From NCBI GenBank assembly GCA_031254995.1, contig JAIRTJ010000043.1, positions 1-10,855 on the forward strand: a stretch of DNA of 10,855 bases. Reading direction: 5' to 3'. The notes beneath the pieces were generated by a model, which saw only the letters and a list, made by a program, of their open reading frames with translations, had not been told where the DNA came from and did no database searches. Origin of the DNA: Eubacteriales Family XIII. Incertae Sedis bacterium (lineage in GTDB: Bacteria; Bacillota; Clostridia; Peptostreptococcales; Anaerovoracaceae). Below are positions 1 to 5,467 of this stretch, piece after piece. Within the stretch, counting starts at the first letter, position 1. The number at the start of each line of letters is the position of its first letter. A program made the translations under genes and the position numbers.

Positions 1-248
1 AATTTCGCGCGAAGACTCGACAGCGTACCCTCGTCGGCGTCGGGCAACTTCTCGAATACGGCGCTCGTTACGGATAATTCCACCACCGCGTCACCGAGGT
101 ATTCGAGGCGTTGATTCGACCTAGTCTTGTCAAGACCCAGTTCGTTGACATAGGAGGTGTGCATCATGGCGTTCTCCAAAAATGTCGAGGTCTTGAAACG
201 ATAGCCGATGTCGCGTTGCAATTTTTTTAAGTCTATTCTATCCGACAT
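1..248 (-). CDS. rnc: Ribonuclease III, N-terminal part (cut by window edge)
   Basis: Double-strand-specific endoribonuclease that processes rRNA precursors and structured mRNAs in the cytoplasm. Only the first 82 residues lie in the window; the frame is open to base 1. Direct evidence is the RNase III signature at residues 45-60, NQRLEYLGDAVVELSV, preceded by IGYRF (14-18) and by FLENAMMHTSY (23-33), which matches the family's LLxxALTHxSY helix. E49 and D53 correspond to the metal-binding E and D of the signature. The residue before R47 is Gln where most homologs have Glu (NERLEF). The ATG at 248 is supported by AGGAG 10 nt upstream and places the signature at the usual distance from the N-terminus. 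It follows plsX with a 13-nt gap, in the second transcription block. The dsRNA-binding domain would lie beyond the window. The family call is secure. Confidence 0.95.
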   Translation of the reverse strand, partial: MSDRIDLKKLQRDIGYRFKTSTFLENAMMHTSYVNELGLDKTRSNQRLEYLGDAVVELSVTSAVFEKLPDADEGTLSSLRAK

Positions 249-258
249 CGTTCGCGAT

Positions 259-263
259 CTCCT
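259..263 (-). promoter_or_regulatory. Shine-Dalgarno of rnc, overlapping the plsX stop codon
   Basis: AGGAG on the minus strand, 10 nt before the rnc ATG. Its first bases are shared with the plsX stop codon TAG (264-262), so a ribosome ending plsX sits on the rnc initiation site. This layout suggests translational coupling. Confidence 0.7.
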
Positions 264-1272
264 AAAGTCCCGCCATCGCGTTTTCTATCGTTGCGACCAC
301 GTTGTGTTCCATGAACGGTATCGCGCGCGCAATGCCGTTGCGAACGGCCTTCGCCGAAGAGGAGCCGTGCAATTTCACCGCGGCGCCCTTCACGCCAAGG
401 ATTGGCGCGCCGCCGTATTCCGTATAATCGAAAGCTTTTTTGAGTTCTCCCAATTTATTGTACAGCAGAGCCGCGCCGGCCTTCGCCAATACGCCTTCGG
501 AAAATTTGCGACGAATCAGATGGGATATGCTGAGCGCAACGCCCTCCGTCATCTTGAGGATCACATTGCCGATGAATCCGTCGCAGACGATCACGTCGCA
601 GATGCCGATGGGAACATCCCGCGCCTCGACATTGCCGATAAAATTGATATTCGCCTTGCCGTTGCGACTCCGTTCCAGCAATTCGAAGGCGTCCTTCACC
701 ATCGCGCTCCCCTTGCCGGGTTCCGTACCCATATTGACCAAGCCGACGGACGGATTTCTCTTTTCGAGGACGAGCTTCGCGTAAATGCTGCCCATTACGG
801 CAAATTGCAGAAGGTTTTGCGGCTTGCATTCCGCGTTCGCTCCGGAATCTATGAGCAATGAGGCTCCGCCCTCTCCCAGAATCGGATATGTGCTGCCGAT
901 GGCCGGGCGATCGATGCCGCGAATTCGCCCCAAAAGGAATACTCCGCCGCTCATGATGGCGCCGCTGTTTCCCGCCGAGATGAAGAGGTCGCCCTCGCCG
1001 TTCTTGACCGCTTCCATGCCCTTCACAAGCGACGAGTCCTTCTTGCGCCGTACGGCCTTGACGGGAGAATCCTCGTTGCCGATGACGTCCGGCGCATGCA
1101 AAATGCTGATCCTCTTCGCATCATGTTCGAACTCGGCTAGCAGTGATTTGATCCGTTCCTCGTCGCCGACGATGCATATCTCGTGATCTATGAGCGAGGA
1201 AATCTCGGCCGCGCCCTTTACAATCTCCCTCGGCGCGTTGTCGCCGCCCATTCCGTCCAAAATAATTCGCAT
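262..1272 (-). CDS. plsX: Phosphate acyltransferase PlsX
   Basis: Converts acyl-ACP and phosphate to acyl-phosphate, the acyl donor for PlsY in the first step of phosphatidic acid synthesis; a peripheral membrane enzyme. The 336-residue product has the usual family length. Visible family motifs in order: DGMGGDNAP (6-14, usually DAMGGD), SAGNSGA (99-105), GNVEARDV (213-220), VCDGFIGNVILK (229-240), YGGAPILG (286-293) and HGSSSAKA (302-309). The ATG at 1272 has AGGAGG 5 nt upstream and gives the expected N-terminus. It lies 9 nt after the PEP-binding gene and 13 nt before rnc. In many Bacillota plsX is preceded by rpmF and followed by fab genes or acpP; here neither neighbour is present. The identification is secure. 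Confidence 0.97.
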   Translation of the reverse strand: MRIILDGMGGDNAPREIVKGAAEISSLIDHEICIVGDEERIKSLLAEFEHDAKRISILHAPDVIGNEDSPVKAVRRKKDSSLVKGMEAVKNGEGDLFISAGNSGAIMSGGVFLLGRIRGIDRPAIGSTYPILGEGGASLLIDSGANAECKPQNLLQFAVMGSIYAKLVLEKRNPSVGLVNMGTEPGKGSAMVKDAFELLERSRNGKANINFIGNVEARDVPIGICDVIVCDGFIGNVILKMTEGVALSISHLIRRKFSEGVLAKAGAALLYNKLGELKKAFDYTEYGGAPILGVKGAAVKLHGSSSAKAVRNGIARAIPFMEHNVVATIENAMAGL

Positions 1273-1277
1273 ATAAT

Positions 1278-1283
1278 CCTCCT
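1278..1283 (-). promoter_or_regulatory. Shine-Dalgarno of plsX, overlapping the upstream stop codon
   Basis: AGGAGG on the minus strand, 5 nt before the plsX ATG. It shares bases with the stop codon TAG (1284-1282) of the PEP-binding gene. The string TTTAGGAG is identical to that at the plsX-rnc junction. Confidence 0.75.
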
Positions 1284-3858
1284 AAAAATATCCGCAGAGC
1301 GTTTCGCCCGTCGTAATGTCCGAAACGATCTTCAAATCCTTGCCGCTCATATCGTACACGCGCACAATGTCCTCTATTGCCTCGTCCTCTATTTCCGAAA
1401 CCGTATCTCGCAGAATATTTTCGTATTGGTCGAAAAAGTCCTGTGCGTAATAAAGCGTCGTCTCCTTGTTTTCAAAGATGGAAGCGTAGAAAATATCAGC
1501 TTCTACCAAATCTTGAAAAAAATGACTTCCAAACGACAGCACGGGCAGAAATCCCGCGCCCTCGTAGGACACCTCGCAAGCGACGCTCACGTTGCTGATC
1601 TCGGCGAAGCGCACGGGCACTCCCAATTCGGGCGACGATGTCCCGATGCGACCGGGCACCAACAGCATGACGGTCTTGTCACCTGATCTGTAGTATTGAT
1701 TGATCTGCCCGATGACCCTTGCAATCGCGGGCTTTTGGTTGTACGGGTATTCGTAATACGACTTGGGATCGACGCGGATCACCGCGTCTATGGTCTCGAA
1801 GTATGCGCCGCCCATCGTACCGCCGTTCAAACGGAAAAACGTCTTCTCCTCCGTGATGGACGGCAATTCCATCCGAATGCCGGAGCCGCCGACCTGCAAG
1901 GGTCTGCACTGGAGCAGATTGATGACGAAGCGACCGGTCTTGGATATGTTCAGCGCGAATTCCATATCCACGGGGTAGTCGTATTCGCGTTGCACCGTCG
2001 CGAGGATCTTTCGCATCGCCCCAACGAATTCCTCGTTTTGCAAGAGGTTTTCGCAGGTGGTGAATTCGATTTTGCGATCTATGCCGTACTGCTTTAACTC
2101 GTTTTCGCGCGAAAAATCGTGTTCGACCATGGTCGCTCGAAACCAACCGGCCATCTTGGGCGTCACATCCTCGATCTTCAATGTGGCATGGGAATTGACG
2201 GACAGATCCAACACGTCCACCTTGTATTGCGCGAAATCGGATACATACTTGCTCTGCATGGCTTTCATCTCAGGGTTGTCCAAAGCCGCGATTCGCGGGT
2301 AGTCCCCGTCGGTTCGATCCACCGCCCTCGTGCCCAAACCCATGACGATGCGAAGCATCCCCGCGGAGGGATCGATAGCCTGATTCCATCTGTAGGCGTT
2401 GTATGAAAACGCAACTCCGGCCGCCGCAGGCATGTAAAGATCCTTGAAAAGGGAGCCCGTCACCCGCTGCACGAGCAAGGCCATCTGCTCATCCTTCGAG
2501 GTCAAACCCCGTTGCAGGCGGTATTCGAGCACCGACTCGTCCATCGTACTGGCATACACCGTCCGCACGGCATCTTCAAAGGCGGTGAGCCTGTCCTCCA
2601 ACGTGCCCTTGTTCACGCAGAATACGGACTCGTATTTGCCTGCGAAAGCGTTGCCGAAACCATCCTCAAGCAGGCTGCTGGAACGCACGATGATCGGGCT
2701 CTGGCCGAAGTATTCCAACATCCTGCGGAATTGTTCGCGTATATTGTCGGAAAACGCGCCTTCCAGTATCTTTTCCTTGATGATTTCCGCCACAGGGAAA
2801 TATCCCCTTTTCTTCCGTTGTTTGATCTTGAGACCCCAACAGTTATTCTTGACGAGGAAGGTGTAGTAGAGATTGGAACAGATGTAAAAGGAATCGTGCG
2901 GCTCGAGGATGGGCAGAATATCCGGCAGATGTTTCGCGACGATCATGCGAGACAGGATCATGCCCGTCGATTTGCCGCCGATGCTGCCGACGCCGATCAT
3001 GCGCGCCTTTATGTCCAACAGATCTTTGAGCGTGACGTTCTTCACCGCGATGTCCAATATGCGTTCGTCCGTGCCGAAGATCATGCGACAGAGATCCTTG
3101 ATGTCCGACTCGTCGCCCGCCTCCGCCAGAGAGCGCTTCTCGAGAAAAAACCGTTCCCAGTTGTCCAGATTTTGCGCGCTGTCCACATTGCCGTTTTGCG
3201 CGACCAAGGTGAAATAACGCGCTAATTCTATGCCGTTCGTAAGCGGCGCGATGGCGTCCGTATCCTCAAAATCAGCCTTGTGCGGCAGGAATATGGTCGG
3301 AAGATACCGTTCCAAGACCTTTACAGGGTGAAAATATATGTGCTTTTCGCCGCGAACCACGTCCAGAATGATGGTCGCGCTCTCCCTGATTCTCGCGATG
3401 GACTCAAAGGAATGGTGATTGCGCATGTACGCGAAATACCCGATGGAATTGGTCTTCGCGATCTCCGATGCGGTCACAACGAAGAAATTCCCCATCATGA
3501 AATCGGCCACCCATTCCACCTGAAGATCCGTCATGCTGTCAAAGAGATAGTGCGTCTCCCTTCCTTCGTCCTCGATGATGTCGGAAATCGTCATGACAAC
3601 GGTCTCGAATCCGCCTGTAATGTCGATATCGCGAACCTTGACGCCCTCCGTCGACTCGATGAGGGATTTGTGCTTGCTGAAACGGAAATAGACGATATTT
3701 CGATTTTCGCTCAACGCTTTATCGACAAACGCGCGCGCAAAAAATTCGTACTCGTCGACATTGGCGATCTGCCAGACCACATTATCCCCGTACCGCATAT
3801 AATCCAACGCGGCATCCAATCCGTCAAGTCCGGACAGAACCCTCTTTTGGTTAATCAT
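1282..3858 (-). CDS. PEP/pyruvate-binding domain protein with degenerate KaiC-like N-terminal domain
   Basis: Member of the PPDK_N / PEP synthase ATP-binding family, exact reaction unknown. With the start at 3858 it has 858 residues. Residues 1 to about 230 resemble a KaiC/RecA fold (LSGLDGLD at 8-15, then GDNVVWQ at 24-30), but no Walker A GxxxxGK[ST] is present. From about 280 the ATP-grasp part follows: GSIGGKSTGM (291-300), IIVRSSSLLEDGFGNAFAGK (389-408), GLGTRAVDRTDGDYPR (507-522) and LLQCRPLQ (648-655). The C-terminal 200 residues contain LVPGRIGTSSPELGVPV (733-749) and lack the swivelling phosphohistidine motif (TSH type) and the PEP-binding barrel, so it cannot be a complete PEP synthase. 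An in-frame ATG at 3933 would add 25 residues, but it has no ribosome binding site and sits 4 bases beyond the -10 box. ATG 3858 has AAGGAA 7 nt upstream and begins just before the conserved domain. First gene of the second block. Confidence 0.85.
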   Translation of the reverse strand: MINQKRVLSGLDGLDAALDYMRYGDNVVWQIANVDEYEFFARAFVDKALSENRNIVYFRFSKHKSLIESTEGVKVRDIDITGGFETVVMTISDIIEDEGRETHYLFDSMTDLQVEWVADFMMGNFFVVTASEIAKTNSIGYFAYMRNHHSFESIARIRESATIILDVVRGEKHIYFHPVKVLERYLPTIFLPHKADFEDTDAIAPLTNGIELARYFTLVAQNGNVDSAQNLDNWERFFLEKRSLAEAGDESDIKDLCRMIFGTDERILDIAVKNVTLKDLLDIKARMIGVGSIGGKSTGMILSRMIVAKHLPDILPILEPHDSFYICSNLYYTFLVKNNCWGLKIKQRKKRGYFPVAEIIKEKILEGAFSDNIREQFRRMLEYFGQSPIIVRSSSLLEDGFGNAFAGKYESVFCVNKGTLEDRLTAFEDAVRTVYASTMDESVLEYRLQRGLTSKDEQMALLVQRVTGSLFKDLYMPAAAGVAFSYNAYRWNQAIDPSAGMLRIVMGLGTRAVDRTDGDYPRIAALDNPEMKAMQSKYVSDFAQYKVDVLDLSVNSHATLKIEDVTPKMAGWFRATMVEHDFSRENELKQYGIDRKIEFTTCENLLQNEEFVGAMRKILATVQREYDYPVDMEFALNISKTGRFVINLLQCRPLQVGGSGIRMELPSITEEKTFFRLNGGTMGGAYFETIDAVIRVDPKSYYEYPYNQKPAIARVIGQINQYYRSGDKTVMLLVPGRIGTSSPELGVPVRFAEISNVSVACEVSYEGAGFLPVLSFGSHFFQDLVEADIFYASIFENKETTLYYAQDFFDQYENILRDTVSEIEDEAIEDIVRVYDMSGKDLKIVSDITTGETLCGYF

Positions 3859-3865
3859 GCTACCG

Positions 3866-3871
3866 TTCCTT
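3866..3871 (-). promoter_or_regulatory. Shine-Dalgarno that sets the start of the PEP-binding gene at 3858
   Basis: AAGGAA on the minus strand, 7 nt before ATG 3858. It favours this start over the in-frame ATGs at 3933 and 3930, which have no such sequence. Confidence 0.65.
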
Positions 3872-3936
3872 AAATACGCACCCTGTCGCGCGAGGCCGAA
3901 AAAAAAGTCCCCGAAACCGATGTTTCGCATCATATC

Positions 3937-3945
3937 ATTATATCA
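3937..3945 (-). promoter_or_regulatory. Extended -10 promoter for the PEP-binding gene, plsX and rnc
   Basis: TGATATAAT on the minus strand is a perfect TGnTATAAT extended -10 element for the housekeeping sigma factor. No TTGACA-like hexamer is found 16-18 nt upstream, which is common for extended -10 promoters. Transcription would start near 3930, leaving a leader of about 70 nt before ATG 3858. The box overlaps the arm of the inverted repeat 3941-3979. This is a prediction from sequence only. Confidence 0.55.
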
Positions 3946-3979
3946 TAAATGCGAAGCGTAAGCGGAGTCATTTATGATA
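3941..3979. repeat. Inverted repeat with 11-bp perfect arms, overlapping the promoter
   Basis: TATCATAAATG (3941-3951) and CATTTATGATA (3969-3979) are perfect reverse complements separated by 17 nt without further internal pairing. One arm covers part of the -10 box; the rest lies over the spacer and -35 zone of the predicted promoter. It could be an operator for a dimeric or tetrameric repressor, a hairpin in a read-through transcript, or a copy of a dispersed intergenic repeat. The sequence alone does not decide. Confidence 0.6.
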
Positions 3980-3986
3980 GGGCCAT

Positions 3987-4019
3987 GTGCGTTTTCGCCT
4001 TGGGGCGAAAAAATCGCAC
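3987..4019. repeat. Interrupted stem-loop in the intergenic region
   Basis: GTGCG (3987-3991) pairs with CGCAC (4015-4019), and TTTTCGCC (3992-3999) pairs with GGCGAAAA (4004-4011). The loop is TTGG and there is a 3-nt bulge (4012-4014). It could be a second terminator stem or an RNA structure between the two blocks. No run of T follows the stem on either strand; a T run lies within the minus-strand arm. Confidence 0.55.
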
Positions 4020-4032
4020 GGCAGATAAATGA

Positions 4033-4063
4033 ATATGACAACCGCAGACGGCGGTTGTCATAT
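4033..4063 (-). terminator. Probable transcription terminator hairpin after the GNAT gene
   Basis: Arms ATATGACAACCGC (4033-4045) and GCGGTTGTCATAT (4051-4063) form a perfect 13-bp stem with a 5-nt loop. It begins inside the GNAT stop codon, the position expected for a terminator of the first block. The bases that follow on the minus strand (TCATTTATCTG) are only moderately T-rich, so it may be a weak or factor-aided terminator or a 3'-end stabilising stem. Confidence 0.6.
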
Positions 4064-4548
4064 CATGAAATACCCGTATCTTCGAATTCCAACCTCATGA
4101 CTTTGGGAAAACAGGTTTTTTCGTATTGAGGACAGGCGAAGCACTCGAAGAAATTCGGCGCGTCCTCACGATCCGTTGCGACAAAGCCGTTCTTCGCGAA
4201 GAAATCCGGCGCGCGCGCAACGAGATACAGCCGCCGCCCGCCTCTCCGCGCGACCTCTGCGATCAAGACGTCCAGGAGCTTTCCGCCCAGTCCTTTCGCG
4301 CGGAAAGCGCGCGCCACTGCGATACCGTCGCAGATGAATTCCCCGTCCCTGCGCGCGAGGACGCAAGCGCCCGCCAAAGCTCCGAATTCATCCTCCGCCT
4401 TCCAACATTTCACGAGATCGACGGGAGTATCGTCCTCTTCGGAAAATTCCAATCCGTTTTCGATAAAAAAAGGAACCAAACCCTCGTAATCATCCGTCTC
4501 GAGAATATCGCCCGGATCGCCGACCCCTTGATCTCCGCGGATCACCAT
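4063..4548 (-). CDS. GNAT-family N-acetyltransferase with C-terminal cysteine cluster
   Basis: Predicted acetyl-CoA-dependent acyltransferase of 161 residues; substrate unknown. The acetyl-CoA site is visible as beta strand ICDGIAV (72-78) followed by RAKGLGGKLL (83-92), which fits the [RQ]xxGx[GA] pyrophosphate-binding loop, and motif B near YLVARAPDFFAKNGF (108-122). The C-terminus has three cysteines, C136, C139 and C146 (CX2CX6C), just before the final strand; this could bind a metal or be structural. ATG 4548 overlaps the end of the lipid kinase gene by 7 nt and is preceded by GGAGGGG. It is the last gene of the first block, and a 13-bp hairpin begins inside its stop codon. The first 20 residues look unlike a conserved domain. 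GNAT membership is clear, function is not. Confidence 0.88.
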   Translation of the reverse strand: MVIRGDQGVGDPGDILETDDYEGLVPFFIENGLEFSEEDDTPVDLVKCWKAEDEFGALAGACVLARRDGEFICDGIAVARAFRAKGLGGKLLDVLIAEVARRGGRRLYLVARAPDFFAKNGFVATDREDAPNFFECFACPQYEKTCFPKVMRLEFEDTGIS

Positions 4549-5450
4549 ACATTCCCCTCCATGTCGTCAACAGCGGTGCAGACCTTGATTCGACGAGGCA
4601 ACATGCGCACGTCCAGAGGCAGGGGCGAGCCGTTCTCCCCGTCCACGTCCGTATTGACGTTTACGGGGGATTCTATGCGCAGACTCGACGCCTGAAAATA
4701 CGTGACGTTCTTGTTCTCCGTATGTTGCCCCGTGAGGATGCCTAAAACCAGCGGCATCAGATTCGTCACAGGCGTATCGTGAAACAGGATGATGTCGAAA
4801 AGTCCGTCGTTGATGAACGCGGAGGGCGCGACGCGTTTGAATCCGCCCGCGGATCGTCCGTTCATAATCAACATCGCGTACATCTTCGTCTCGATTTCTC
4901 GATCGGAACAAGATATTTTGATCGGAACCGCCTCCAATTTCGGTATCTCCGCCATGCCCCGCAGATAATACGCCATCACGCCGAGCGTATTCTTGGCGTT
5001 TGGATCCGTCTTCTGACTCACGTCCACCATCATACCCATTGCGAGCACGTTGACGAAGCACTTGTCGTTAGCCAAACCCACGTCCATGTACGTATAGCGC
5101 TCGCCGAGAGCTATAGCCAACATCTCATTGATGCCGTACGGTATGTCGAAATAATGCGCCAGATCGTTGGCCGTGCCCGACGGGAAAAGAGCCAGAGGCG
5201 CGTCTATATCGTATTTGATCATGGCGGTCACCAACGTATTGATGGTTCCGTCGCCGCCGGCCGCGATGATCTTCTTGCACGAACGCGCATCTGTTCCTTG
5301 AAACAGCTTATCCAATACGCCCCCGTTGTCCGCGCGCACGGGAATGACAAGCATGCGTCGGCGTTGAAACGTCTCGATCACCTTGTCGAGATTTGAACTG
5401 AATACGCCGTTTCCCGCATTCGGGTTGTAATACAATAATACTTTATCCAT
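4542..5450 (-). CDS. Diacylglycerol/lipid kinase family protein (YegS/DagK type)
   Basis: Soluble lipid kinase of the DAGK catalytic superfamily, expected to phosphorylate diacylglycerol or a related lipid with ATP at the membrane face and return it to phospholipid synthesis. The 302 residues match the usual 290-310. Motifs: YNPNAGNG (8-15), the nucleotide-binding GGDGTIN (65-71), PSGTANDLA (90-98) and the C-terminal DVDGE (268-272), where homologs carry the catalytic (Q)xDGE. No membrane segment is evident. ATG 5450 has GGAGG 10 nt upstream, in the 17-nt gap after folC, and the 3' end overlaps the GNAT gene by 7 nt. In Bacillus the essential member is DgkB (DagK); I cannot tell whether this is its ortholog or a YegS-like paralog, so no symbol is given. 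The family is secure, the precise lipid is not. Confidence 0.9.
   Translation of the reverse strand: MDKVLLYYNPNAGNGVFSSNLDKVIETFQRRRMLVIPVRADNGGVLDKLFQGTDARSCKKIIAAGGDGTINTLVTAMIKYDIDAPLALFPSGTANDLAHYFDIPYGINEMLAIALGERYTYMDVGLANDKCFVNVLAMGMMVDVSQKTDPNAKNTLGVMAYYLRGMAEIPKLEAVPIKISCSDREIETKMYAMLIMNGRSAGGFKRVAPSAFINDGLFDIILFHDTPVTNLMPLVLGILTGQHTENKNVTYFQASSLRIESPVNVNTDVDGENGSPLPLDVRMLPRRIKVCTAVDDMEGNVW
4554..4560 (-). promoter_or_regulatory. Shine-Dalgarno of the GNAT gene
   Basis: GGAGGGG on the minus strand, 5 nt before ATG 4548 and inside the coding end of the lipid kinase gene. It supports the overlapping start at 4548. Confidence 0.7.
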
Positions 5451-5460
5451 CTCTCATTAT

Positions 5461-5465
5461 CCTCC
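5461..5465 (-). promoter_or_regulatory. Shine-Dalgarno of the lipid kinase gene
   Basis: GGAGG on the minus strand, 10 nt before ATG 5450, in the 17-nt gap between folC and the kinase gene. Confidence 0.6.
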
Positions 5466-5467
5466 GA

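Noticed and set aside
208..861. Open plus-strand frame of 217 codons opposite plsX and the rnc start
   Set aside because: Antisense to plsX, no family resemblance and no convincing ribosome binding site.
3280..3873. Open plus-strand frame of 197 codons opposite the PEP-binding gene
   Set aside because: Antisense to a gene with clear domain motifs; the composition is that of a shadow frame.
3928..3933. ATG pair as the start of the PEP-binding gene
   Set aside because: It lies 3 nt after the -10 box, has no Shine-Dalgarno, and the added residues do not look like part of the family.
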